A stretch of DNA of 11,711 bases from Ichthyophonus hoferi (GCA_002751075.1 NAOQ01000043.1:199277-210987), one strand, 5' to 3'; numbered from the stretch's first letter, positions 1-9,307 are shown. The notes: generated by a model not told the origin, from the sequence alone. Made by a program: numbers and translations.

Positions 1-91
1 ACACATTAGCAGATGGAATGGTGATAATAGGTGTGAAAAATAATGACCATATTTAAATACCAGCAAACGAAACCCTAATATGTTTGCATTA

Positions 92-256
92 ATAGGCCTC
101 AGCATTGTTTAGAAGGGTATTTGCACCTTTTTTATAAACCCAGCAAAAGCGGGGATACAAAGTGATGTCTTTACATCCACAACATTTGATGGTAATATAT
201 TCTATAGAATTAGCCTCAAACAGTATTACTTGGATTACTGGTGCTGTATAATATAC
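92..256 (-). pseudogene. Cysteine-rich coding-like relic, part of a decayed gene or element
   Basis: One minus-strand frame stays open for about 55 codons and reads like real protein, including the stretch SIEYITIKCCGCKDITLYPR with a CCxC cysteine cluster followed by aromatic and basic residues. Coding-like sequence continues on both sides in the same or neighbouring frames but is interrupted, and no splice-site pair joins it cleanly. I therefore read it as the remains of a gene or mobile element, not a living exon. The family is not recognised. It may belong to the same relic as the piece at 496-789. It could also be a chance open frame, so confidence is low. Confidence 0.3.
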
Positions 257-495
257 GAGATATAGTCATAGTTGTATTTATATAATTTTGACCTGCTTGA
301 CTTTTAATGGAGCTTTCCTATACCATTCTTGGAATGATCTGCATAATACAGTTCTATTTCGAGTACAAGGACTGGGATTGACCCAACATATTAGTCTATC
401 AAACTAGAATTATTATCAAAGCAATCCAATTCTATAATAGCAACAAAGGAAATATTACCATTTACCGGGTATTTTTAAATTTTGACATCCGTTTA

Positions 496-789
496 TCATT
501 TACTCATATCACCCGATAAATAGTTTTCTATTATATTCCAAGCTTCCGATGGACAGGATAGTAAACTCTTAACAAGTATTGGGTGATTACCATCCGGCAA
601 GGGATGAGTTACTGTTCCATCTCCATAGATAGAGGAAATAGAAATATATTTATTTAACTATACAATATCAACTAGGCCCAATACCTCTTCCTGATCCAGT
701 CTGGCATTGTTATATATTTTAAAATATTTTAAATGGCCTGTGCGTATAGATAATTAAAATGGTAAAGTTAATGAAGCCATACTATCCAT
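496..789 (-). pseudogene. Decayed protein gene with a laminin-G/concanavalin-like signature
   Basis: Downstream of the Vtc1 stop codon, the same strand carries a protein-like frame broken a few times. It contains GHLKYFKIYNNARLDQEEV, which matches the last-strand pattern of laminin-G/concanavalin-A-like (jelly-roll lectin) domains: glycine, aromatic-x-IYN, then a leucine and two acidic residues. A second well-formed stretch follows, with IYGDGTVTHPLPDG and a Cys-Pro-x-x-x-Trp segment. It lies only some 180 bases past the end of Vtc1, leaving no room for further exons or a promoter of its own. A relic of a longer gene or element is the best reading. Its origin is unknown, and it may be viral-like, cellular or transposon-borne. 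The lectin match is made by eye. Confidence 0.4.
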
Positions 790-972
790 TTACAATAATA
801 CATTAATAGTATAGATAGAATAATATAGTTTGTTTATGCTGCTATATAAAGCTGGCATTAACCCATTACCATCTTACATACTCATAAGTTTACTACACTA
901 CTTACATCACATGTTCATGGTTTTAGGCACAAGCATGTCTAATCCAGATTACTGCAGACGACTACAGACCTC

Positions 973-2587
973 CTAGTTGTCTATAAAGCTAATAATGTAA
1001 TCCAGTAGTAAAGCTATCGCAAACACCCCTGTAATCACAGCTGGTCCATATTGAGAGCCATACGGTCCTGGGTCTTTTCGCTTCATCATTTCATTCCTAT
1101 TATTGAATGTATACAGAGAATAGATCAAGAAGCCAATAGACAAAGGTACCAACATTACGCCAGCAAGCTTGGTCCAGCGAGTTGATTTGGTGTTAGGACC
1201 AAGATTCATTAGGGCTAGGCCCAGGGTGGAGACAAGAACTGATGTTTTGACCCAACTGAGAAGGGTTCGCTGTAGAAAGTGGGGGAGATGTGAAGAGAGA
1301 GAGAGAGAGAAAGAGGTTGTGCAATGAGTGATTGTATGTTATTGTAAATAAATACGTGATGAGAAAACGACTGGGAGGTAAATATAACAAAAGAAGAAAA
1401 AAAAAGAAAAAAAAAAAAGTGGGAAAAAGAAGAGGAAGTAGTGGTAAATAGTAAATAAACCTAGAAAAGGACCGAGAGAAACGGACAGAAAGAAGAAGGG
1501 GCAGCCATGCAGGAATAATAACAAGACAGACGGAAAATATAGTAAGGAGGATTACAAGGCAGATGAAATGCAAAGAAAATGGACCTAACAATCATTAAAC
1601 TATGTCTATGGTGGGGGTTGGGGTTATATATGTTATTTGTGAAATAGGTGTAAATAAAGAATAAGAAACACAGAACAGGATAGAAGTGGGTAAAAAGAGT
1701 TGAAAGGGTAGGGTAGATATAGAAAGATATATATAATCATCGGACATAATACAAATAGTCCCATTAACATTGCCTGGTACTGAAAGGGTGTGGGGGGAAA
1801 GACCTGACAAGGAACACAAGGATATATATAGAGAGAACGTGCGGAAAAAAATAAAAAAATAAGAGTGCATGAAGAGAAAAATAAAACAGAATGGTGGTAC
1901 ATTACCCTGGTTGTAGGTTTCTAGGTTTGATAAAAAAAAGATAATAAAACTACAAGAATAAATTTGAAGCTATTGACTGGACAGAATGTGAGCCGAGTAT
2001 TTAACAAGATATTACATATAAACGAAAGCCTATATGCGTTGTCTGCACAAGCCAAACTGATAATAAAAAAAGTGGCAGGCTAACACTATCTACAAGGAAC
2101 ATGAGAAAACGTGTCGAGGTAGTGTTCATGATGAATTTTACTCATAAAATTCAAAAAATAAATATGAATATCGAGTTTATATTCTTTCTGCATGTTATTA
2201 GTGAACTGATAAAATTTGTTCTAAAATGCCTCATGCGTAAATTTAAGGTAATAACCAAGTAGGCATGATAGTAAGGATAAATGAGCAGAAATATAATGAA
2301 TGTGTACAGATATAGATACAAGTACATTTTCTTGAAATACATACGTATATAAACTGAGATAACTTTATGTATGAAAAATCTGAGGAATACTAACTATAAG
2401 TTCTTCCTTTATAAACATCTTTATATAAAACCAAAATTCACAACATATTCAAGTCAATAAATAACAACAATCGAAATAAACAATACACCCTCCCTTCGTT
2501 ATATACATAGTAATTTTAATACTATATACATATATATACCTCATTTGCAAACCACACTTTGGGCTCTATATGGTCCTGTTTTCCCAT
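973..2587 (-). CDS. VTC1: Vtc1-type DUF202 subunit of the vacuolar polyphosphate (VTC) complex
   Basis: Two exons, 2587-2540 and 1269-973, encode 114 residues and end in TAG. Exon 1 is only 16 codons and reads MGKQDHIEPKVWFANE, ending at a GTATAT donor. Exon 2 resumes at RTLLSWV after a long pyrimidine tract and TTTCTACAG. The junction restores the DUF202 signature EPKV(W/F)FANERT-LSW. Three membrane helices follow, at about residues 22-38, 46-66 and 89-110, with the family's GPYG...GP motif (residues 83-91) before the last. Vtc1 has neither an SPX nor a polymerase domain. In yeast, three copies join one Vtc4 and one Vtc2 or Vtc3 to form the membrane channel that moves polyphosphate into the vacuole. 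The length is close to yeast Vtc1 (about 129). The intron is phase 0. The gene is divergent from the larger VTC subunit at 3001, which supports joint function. The exon-1 assignment rests on splice sites and homology, without transcript data. Confidence 0.92.
1270..2539 (-). other. VTC1: Intron of the Vtc1 gene (1270 bases)
   Basis: The donor is GTATAT and the acceptor TTTCTACAG, both read on the minus strand. The 3' part is strongly pyrimidine-rich in the sense direction: long T tracts opposite the A-rich plus-strand run near 1390-1420, and a (TC)n tract just before the acceptor. Open frames on either strand here are low-complexity (Phe, Leu, Tyr, Ser) and look like artefacts of that composition. 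I see no nested gene, RNA gene or transposon. It is about ten times longer than typical yeast introns and larger than the coding part of the gene. Confidence 0.85.
1294..1310. repeat. (AG)n microsatellite forming the Vtc1 3' splice-site pyrimidine tract
   Basis: An AG dinucleotide run on the plus strand is read as (TC)n on the Vtc1 sense strand. It lies about 25 bases before the exon-2 acceptor and extends the polypyrimidine tract there. Length changes in the repeat could affect splicing; that is inference. Confidence 0.8.
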
Positions 2588-3000
2588 GTTATGCTATAGC
2601 AAAAGGCTGATTGTGGTATGACAGTACGTCCCTCGCTTCTCTGCGCCAATTTTTCTAATCCACATTATCTAACTATTAAGAAATTCTATCACAAACATGT
2701 TCCTCTATTTAAACTATAGAACCAATAATTAGCGCGATTGAACATATAATATAATTTACTATGGGTTAATTATTTATATAAATTATGATTCGTTTAAACT
2801 AGCCAATAAAGGTGCATAGAATAAAGTAAAATATGGCTCAAAGCTGGAATAAAAATCACATTGACATTATGATATTAAAGTGTTTGAATAATACAATAAT
2901 TTCTGTTTATATTTCTTTAGGGTGTACTGTTGTACATATTTTGGGTTCGTACAGCAGTGTTTAAATAGATATATCTTTCTCTTCAGGAGCACGCTTCAAC
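2588..3000. promoter_or_regulatory. Shared divergent promoter between VTC1 and the large VTC subunit
   Basis: These 413 bases separate the two start codons. The stretch is AT-rich and holds three CCAAT pentamers in the same orientation at 2646-2650, 2722-2726 and 2803-2807, plus a TATA-like stretch at 2771-2782. CCAAT is the binding core of the NF-Y/HAP complex in eukaryotes. I find no CACGTG, the Pho4 site that controls phosphate genes in budding yeast. Just before the plus-strand ATG, TTTCTCTTCAG (about 2976-2986) looks like a 3' splice site, so the 5' leader of the large gene may contain an intron. Start sites cannot be located from sequence alone. Confidence 0.6.
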
Positions 3001-6000
3001 ATGAAGTTTGGCAAGCATTTGTTGAGTAATATGCCTAATGATTGGCGGTTTAATTTCATTGACTACAGTGGTTTGAAATATTTTGTTAAGAGTAATGTGG
3101 CAGCCACGGCCTGGGATGATAACCTGGAGGCCAAGTTCATTTCCATGTTGGAGGAGGAACTTAAGAAGGTCCGTCGCTGTATATTTTTATTTAATATTTT
3201 TTTTTAGTTTTTCTTTTATATGTACTATATGTTTAAACAACCTTATTATTTTGCGATAAACTCCCTTTTCGCGAGGTAGGCTAAATCCAGAAAAATTCGC
3301 TCCAGCCATAAATTGTGGTTTATACACTTTTTTTTTTTAAAAAAAAAAAATGATAAAAGGAAGTCATTTGCTAAACCCCCATATATTTGTGCACTCACTT
3401 TTTTTCTTTTTTTTTCCTCGATAACTTTTTTACTATCACAAAACTGACCCTTCCTCATTATATGTCCAGTAGTGTTTGAGCACAGGTGATAATACTGTAG
3501 TTTGAAATTATTTAGGGAGTGGGGTTATTTAAATATTTGTATCAGAGTTCTCATCATGACCAACCTATTATTCTGCCATATTTTAAACTCCTGTGACTTG
3601 TGCCCTCACGAATAACATTTATAATCTTTACAAATCACTCAAACATACATTTGAATCAGCTACCATATCCTGCCTACTGCTTCCATCTAGCTATCACTTT
3701 CATACACTATTATTCCTTACCATTTGCTTACTCACAAACACCACTTACCTCCTTTTATCAGGTTTCTGACTTCGGCTTCGTCAAGCACAATGAGCTGTCG
3801 TCCCATGTTCAGTATGTGAAACATCAGATAAGCAAGTTATCTCATCCTTCCCTGTCGCCTAAATCTCAAGAATTAAAACAAGAGATGGATGAAATCACCG
3901 AGGACATTAAGAAACTTTCCAGTTTCAACTCGCTAAATTACACTGCCTTCCTGAAGATTCTGAAGAAACACGACAAGATTACCTCCTATAAACTAAAGCA
4001 TACCTTCCTTGCCCGTCTTACCAACCAGCCATTCTACAAGGAAAACTTTGACAAGATTATTGTGACCTTGTCCTCACTGTATCTTGCTCTCAAGCCTGCC
4101 GATACACTTAGTGATGGTGTCCCACTGACCGTGGGGGAAGGGATGAGGGTGCGTCAACATACACTCAAGTATTGGGTTCATGCGGATAATATCACCGCGG
4201 TCAAGGTGGCTATCATGCAGAATCTACCTGTCCAAGTGTATAAAAAAGATCCTATCCACCCTAAGACATACGAGATAAATTGTAACTCCGTGTACTATGA
4301 TAACGATCAGTTGCAGGTGTGTATTTGTTGGTGGGTGGATAAAGATGTGTGAATATTTCCTATTATTCTGTACCTTACATATGCTGATAATCGACTATCT
4401 CCCTCACCATCTCCAGTACATTTACCAATCATTAGCTCCTTAATTGTCACTATGTCACATATTCAAAGACATGGTATATATATCCCGGTATATGCACCCT
4501 TACATATAGTCCCTCCTTCTCCCCCTCTCCCCCTCCTGCTTGCCACTCTTGTATATGAAGTCTTATAGGTCTATAAAAGATACTTATGCATACCAAGTAA
4601 TCTGGCAACTCTAACTATAATAATCCCTGAGCCCCTACTTCACTTGATATGGTTGGTATTTCAACACTTATGTTATGTATATATATATATACTAACCTAC
4701 ACCACACCATAGTGCCGTGCCTCCAGTGGTTAACCTTTCCCTTTCACACCTCACCCTGACATATATACACATATGCATTCTCTTCCAGCTTTTAATTGTA
4801 GCTCAAACAACACTACTTGTGTAAGAGACGCATTATAATAATATAATAATAATACAGCGACTAACATGTGCCGTTCATAAACATACTCCTGCCCTAGGCC
4901 CACGTCCCTGCTGACCCACCCACACATCCATCTGTCTGTTTCTTTGTTTACTCATTATATCACTACCCTCTTTCCGTTCACGCCTTCCTAATTTATCCTT
5001 TTTATCCACTACTCATTATCTTTCTATTTTTTACCACCAATAGCAATACCACGCCTTCTATGACAAACGTGAGGGTGCTGCCTTCATCAGGTTTTGTTGG
5101 TATGATGAAAGTCCCGAGAAAGTACATGCTGAGAGAATAACATATACAAACGAAGACAGTGTAACAGAAAGCCTGGAGCTGAAAGAAAAGCATGTGAATG
5201 CGTTTATCAAGGGAGAGTTTAAGCTAGAGGATAGGGTGGATAAGATGAGGGCAATAGGGAGGTCGGAGGAAGAGGTGGCCGCCACGGTGAGCGTTGTATT
5301 GGTGTTGTGTTGATTCGTGTTGGTTTTTCTTATTCTCAGTTTTGTTTTGTGTGTTATTTCTTTGCTTTTCTCTCTCCTCGTAACTCATACGTACCTACTA
5401 TCCTGCATACATACACACATTTACATACATAATTGTGAATTTCTTTTCTCCTTTCTCGTTGCCCTATATTTTTGTAGGTCTGGACATTTAAAAAATTACG
5501 CATCTTTTCTTATTGGGTTTGTTTTTGCACCTTCACTTCTCTTACCCACTCGTTCTCTCTTGCTTTCTGATCACTTTAATTTATTTAGCTATTTTTGCAT
5601 TCTCATTTACCTTGATAATATATATATATATATATACATAAAGCCAAACATACTTACGTTATTAATATGCATAATCACTACACTAAAATTGAACGTATCT
5701 TATGTGGAAATGATTGCTTGAAAAAGTAACCAGCATAAATGTGGTACTGATTACTACTTATATATAGTTTAATTTAAGTGATGGAAAAAGACATACCATG
5801 ATAGGTATGATTAGTAATAATTACTGGGTGGGGTTTAGGTTAAGCTGGGTGATGAGATTCAGCAATTAATCGTCAGTGAGCACATGGCGCCGGCTGTACG
5901 TACAACATACAACCGTACCACTTTCCAACACATCATTGATCATGATGTATGTATAGTTATTGCTCTACATTACTTTGCATTATATTATATAATTTCCGCT

Positions 6001-9000
6001 CATACTATACATATTCTTTCTTTGGTCTGGTGATGGTAGCCTAGGTGAGGTTTTGCTATGGTCTCTACGCAGAGATACAAACATTATATATATATATATA
6101 TAATCATGCATACAAAGATACTTACGCCTACATACAGACAAGGAGGCAAACATATACACACGTTTGTATATGTAAGCACATCTATTCCACCCGTTATACC
6201 AGTCTACCATCAACCATCCACCTTCATCTGCAAACGTTTACATTGTCATATATGCCTGCATAGAGACTATAGAGACCATACCATGCAATCTTTTCTTTCT
6301 TTTATCTCTTCTTTCTATTCCTTAAACGCCTTCCTAATTCTTTCACTAAGCCCTCGTTATGTTTTTAAGCATTGGTGTCTCTAGGTTGCTGTTTTATATT
6401 CAATGTACCTTATTGGCTCATAATCATAATTCAAATATTCCATAAATTCTCTTTAGTTGCTCTATTTTTAGTGACAATCTATGAGATTAGTTTTTAGAGA
6501 GATAGAAATATTATAACGTAGTCATTGGCTCCCCTAATATAGAATTGCTGTTCAAATCTAATCACCCCTTTATACATAACTAGTTCAAGTCAATTAACAT
6601 GTATTTTACGAGATATCAATTATATACCTGTTGCCCCTGATATGTTATATTATATACTCAATCATATGCAATTGTTGTAGGTGTTTTGTATCTGACCAAG
6701 TTTCATTAAAGTTTTTCTTTTATTATTACAATAGTATTATAACAATAGTATGCTGACCATCATGTGCTAGGATATAACGGTACACATTTATTGGATTAAA
6801 GGAGACTCGTGCATTCCTTCGTATTAATCTTTAATGATCATCAAGAGGGAATGAACTATCTTATAACATTTTAAGGTATTGACTTCTATAGGACTGGATT
6901 CACTAACGTGTCAACCAAAGTGTCTAATTTATCATTAAAAAAAAGAATAATAGCTACTAGAGCAACAGTATTGTATTAAAGTACTCATTTTAATAGGTGC
7001 GAGTAACACTGGATACCGACCTATCGTTGACGCGTGAATGGGGATTAAACGGTGATTCGTGGAGACGTCTTGATCTACAGTCCCAAAACGACCCTATGAC
7101 TCGGGTAACATGTTATATTAGTATAGTTGCAGTAGTATACCCACCAGTTCACAAATAAACATTTAATATTTTAGGATTATTCAAATATAAATATTTCTTA
7201 ATCTAGCCAAATATGTACCTCATTAAGAAACAAAGCAATAATAAACATTCTGTGGGTATTCACTAATTCCTGTAATTAATATCATCACTCATTAGTAAGT
7301 TGGTGTTTGTAGTTTTAAGGTGATGGTATATAAATTCCATATTTTAAGCTTGTTTCTACGAACATGGACAACTGATCACGTTGGTACGCCTTAATACACC
7401 TTAATATAACCTTATAGTTTTCAGTTAGTTATGAATTTGACATACATTGCCCGCCTACGGTCCTGCACCTAACCGTATCATATGTATCCCAGATATCCCA
7501 TTCGCCAGTTGTGTTCCCCTATGCGATCCTCCAGATCCGTGTAGACACTCAAATGCCCAAGCCTGATTGGATAACGTGTCTGACCGAGGGCCATCTGGTT
7601 GAACCAGTGCCCAAGTTCTCCAAGTATGTACATGGTTGTGCCACTCTACTGGAGGAGATGGTCCGGTTGCTACCTTTCTGGCTGCCTCAGATGGAGAAGG
7701 TATGAACTGTTTTACATTCAAGATAGGTGTGAAGTGGCCATATAAACATATATACCTAAATTACCGATACCTATCCCTCTGCCTACCTACCCCTCTAATG
7801 GGTAGATATGATTGGAAGGACTTTGAGGGGGTGGGATGGGAAAGGGGTGAGTGGGGCAGATGGGTGGCTGGTGAGAGTACTTCTAGATGTCAACCTCATT
7901 ACACATATACATCATCTTATAAATTGTTTCTTATTCAATAGGATATCCGCAAAGAGCCTAAGCCTGAGCCCCTACTAATCAGCAGTGCTGGTGAAGACAA
8001 TCAAGTTGTCTTGCCCAATAGGGGCCAGGACTTGTCACGGAGTACTACGACATTGAACGCCGAGGAAGGGGAAGAGGATGATGAGGAGGCATCTCTATTG
8101 GGTCAGAAGATAAGGAATATTAGCAGGCTCTCGTCATTGGTCTCGGGTCAGCTAGACCAGGTGTGTGTATAGATGGCTAACTCCCTGTATGTGTTGTGCT
8201 TTGTGCATCTGATGTATACACACCTCCTTGAACATATGATTAATTTATACACAATCATCTTGTTCATTATGTAAGTCGTATTTTATAGAATACAGTTAAT
8301 GTGTTGTGCCTTATATTTTGAATTAGTCACTTTCTAAAACGTAGATATGCTCGACAATCGTAGACGTGCTATAACGCTTTAACTTCCTCACTCTGGGTTT
8401 AATATTATTTCTGTCGCGTATAGCTATCTATGCAACTTTAATGAAAAAGTGGATAATATTAACTAATGGTAATTTGTTAATTAGTCTATATATGGTATAC
8501 TATATATTGTGAGTGTAAATTTTCTTATTACCCAATACTAGACTATTAATAACTTTTGTTTAATTAATTAATTAATTACTTAGTTATTAGGTTATCAAAG
8601 GTCTAGCTATGGTATGCTATATTTAGAAGGTATAAATGGTTTCTGTGTTACAGGACCTGTCTCTTGTGTTCCGGCAGTTATACTGAGTGAACCTGTTATG
8701 TCTTCATTTCAATCTCTACTTGTAATTGCAGTTACCACCCATTAGTGATTGCACACTAGTAGCCACATCTACTTACTTATTCTTGACTATTTTCCTACAC
8801 AACTATAGGACGGGCGACGCAAGCCCAGTACCGTCTTGGCCCCAATCAAGGTTGAACCCAAAGTTTTCTTCAGTAACGAACGAACCTTTCTTAACTGGCT
8901 GCACACAGCTGTGCTAATCTCGACCATTGCTCTTGCGCTTCTCAATCTCAATGGTAAATCACAAGTTCACAGCAGCAAGGCCAGTAAGATAGCCGGGGTA

Positions 9001-9213
9001 ACCCTGATCCCCGTGGCTATTATGTTCCTGTGCTATGCACTGTATATTTACTTCTGGAGGCATATGAAAATTAAGGCCTGCTACCCTGGGCCCTACAGCA
9101 ACACCATGGGACCTGTGATGGTCACTGGTGTGTTTATTGCTACGCTAATCCTTAACTATGTGGTGTGGTTTGTTGAAAATGGTATGGATTATACCAAGTG
9201 GGGCCGTGATTGA
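3001..9213 (+). CDS. SPX-VTC-DUF202 subunit of the polyphosphate polymerase complex (Vtc2/3/4 family)
   Basis: Eight exons: 3001-3168, 3762-4316, 5044-5286, 5839-5946, 6997-7104, 7493-7699, 7942-8160 and 8809-9213. All seven introns are GT-AG and phase 0. The product is 670 residues (yeast Vtc4 has about 721) and starts with the family's MKFG. Residues 1 to about 150 form an SPX domain, which senses inositol pyrophosphates; Tyr22, Lys26 and the basic helix ILKKHDK (122-128) are present. About 190-465 is the TTM tunnel domain: LKYWVH (Lys192), [25 protein letters not shown] (Lys438) and PFWLPQM. About 500-520 is an acidic linker. About 545-660 is DUF202 with three membrane helices. By eye against yeast Vtc4, Lys200, Arg264, Arg361, Arg373 and Lys458 are kept (as 192, 257, 360, 371, 438). 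Arg266 is Cys259, Lys281 is Ile273, Glu426 is Gln408, and probably Lys294 is Thr282. A non-catalytic role is therefore likely, although the tunnel sequence is otherwise Vtc4-like. No symbol is given because the Vtc2/3/4 assignment is unclear. Confidence 0.95.
3169..3761 (+). other. Intron 1 of the large VTC gene (593 bases)
   Basis: The donor is GTCCGT after Lys56 and the acceptor TTTTATCAG. It interrupts the SPX domain between the first helical hairpin and the long helices, and joining gives EEELKK-VSDFGF, typical of SPX. It contains the T/A palindrome at 3328-3350. The open frame entering exon 2 from this intron is intronic and has no SPX-like content. Confidence 0.9.
3328..3350. repeat. 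T11-A12 palindromic homopolymer pair
   Basis: Eleven T followed directly by twelve A form a perfect self-complementary tract in intron 1. It could extrude as a cruciform or fold as an RNA hairpin. Such runs are also prone to sequencing length errors. Confidence 0.85.
4317..5043 (+). other. Intron 2 of the large VTC gene (727 bases)
   Basis: The donor is GTGTGT and the acceptor CACCAATAG. It is rich in C and T in the sense strand, with a dense CT block near 4510-4545 and a (TA)n run at 4678-4691. It falls inside the tunnel domain between YYDNDQLQ and QYHAFYDK. No other gene is seen. Confidence 0.88.
4678..4691. repeat. (TA)n microsatellite
   Basis: Seven TA units in intron 2, the first of three clean TA runs in the introns of this gene. 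Confidence 0.8.
5287..5838 (+). other. Intron 3 of the large VTC gene (552 bases)
   Basis: The donor is GTGAGC and the acceptor GGGTTTAG. The sense strand is T-rich and holds a (TA)n run. The 134-codon open frame across it is low-complexity and unlike any VTC sequence. Joining gives [17 protein letters not shown], which matches the helical insert of the tunnel domain. Confidence 0.88.
5619..5636. repeat. (TA)n microsatellite
   Basis: Nine TA units in intron 3. Confidence 0.85.
5947..6996 (+). other. Intron 4 of the large VTC gene (1050 bases)
   Basis: The donor is GTATGT after His-Asp and the acceptor TTTTAATAG. It is the longest intron of this gene. It contains a (TA)n run and A/C-rich simple sequence near 6120-6180; overlapping open frames there are His/Tyr/Ile-rich artefacts. 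I looked for a missed exon and found none: exons 4 and 5 join directly as [17 protein letters not shown], and the matching yeast segment has no large extra piece. Confidence 0.88.
6085..6102. repeat. (TA)n microsatellite
   Basis: Nine TA units in intron 4. Confidence 0.85.
7105..7492 (+). other. Intron 5 of the large VTC gene (388 bases)
   Basis: The donor is GTAACA. Two in-phase acceptors are possible: ATCCCAG ending at 7492 and CGCCAG ending at 7507. The first is preferred because it is the first AG after a CTAAC branch-point-like motif at about 7470, some 20 bases upstream. Using the second would drop five residues (ISHSP) before the conserved VVFPYAIL. Confidence 0.8.
7700..7941 (+). other. 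Intron 6 of the large VTC gene (242 bases)
   Basis: This is the shortest intron, with donor GTATGA and acceptor TTCAATAG. It carries a G-run cluster on the sense strand. Joining gives [15 protein letters not shown], exactly the end of the polymerase domain in the family. Confidence 0.92.
7827..7856 (+). other. G-quadruplex-type G-run cluster in intron 6
   Basis: G-runs of 5, 3, 3, 4 and 4 are separated by loops of 1 to 5 bases on the sense strand, satisfying the usual pattern of four runs of at least three G. It could fold in the pre-mRNA or in the DNA. Any effect on splicing is inference. Confidence 0.6.
8161..8808 (+). other. Intron 7 of the large VTC gene (648 bases)
   Basis: The donor is GTGTGT after Leu-Asp-Gln and the acceptor CACAACTATAG. 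A TTAA-repeat tract lies at 8560-8578. A strong-looking AG at about 8731 (TTGTAATTGCAG) was not used, because the sequence after it is out of frame with the conserved VEPKVFF of exon 8. Confidence 0.85.
8560..8578. repeat. (TTAA)n tract
   Basis: Nearly five TTAA units in intron 7. No inverted repeats or duplicated target sites around it suggest a transposon. Confidence 0.8.
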
Positions 9214-9240
9214 AAAAAAAAAATTCTCTTTTTTTTTTTT
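9213..9240 (+). repeat. A11-TTCTC-T12 hairpin at the stop codon of the large VTC gene
   Basis: The last A of the TGA stop begins an eleven-A run, followed by a five-base spacer and twelve T. The RNA could form an eleven-pair A-U hairpin immediately after the stop. It may influence 3'-end processing or mRNA stability, but that is inference. Confidence 0.75.
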
Positions 9241-9307
9241 ATTGTGCTTGGATAGTACATAATACCCCCCAGGATATATTGGATTTGGGATGAACAATGT
9301 GGATTTG

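Noticed and set aside
1193-1902. Long minus-strand open frames rich in Phe, Leu, Ser and Tyr
   Set aside because: They lie in the Vtc1 intron and mirror its pyrimidine-rich composition; the 3' part of the first overlaps exon 2 in another frame.
2588-3000. Pho4-type CACGTG site in the divergent promoter
   Set aside because: Searched for and not present on either strand.
5317-5721. 134-codon plus-strand frame suggesting a membrane protein
   Set aside because: It is T-rich intron 3 sequence; hydrophobicity follows from base composition and it has no family motif.
5980-6384. Overlapping Tyr/Ile/His-rich frames on both strands
   Set aside because: They are translated TA and CA-rich simple sequence within intron 4.
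7455-7721. 88-codon minus-strand frame
   Set aside because: It is the antisense shadow of exon 6, whose plus-strand reading matches the VTC family strongly.
4625-7976. Shared 14-base string CCTGAGCCCCTACT in intron 2 and exon 7
   Set aside because: A single short match without extension, likely chance.
8726-8917. Plus-strand frame entered by a good-looking acceptor near 8731
   Set aside because: It is out of frame with DUF202 and overlaps exon 8 in a shifted frame.
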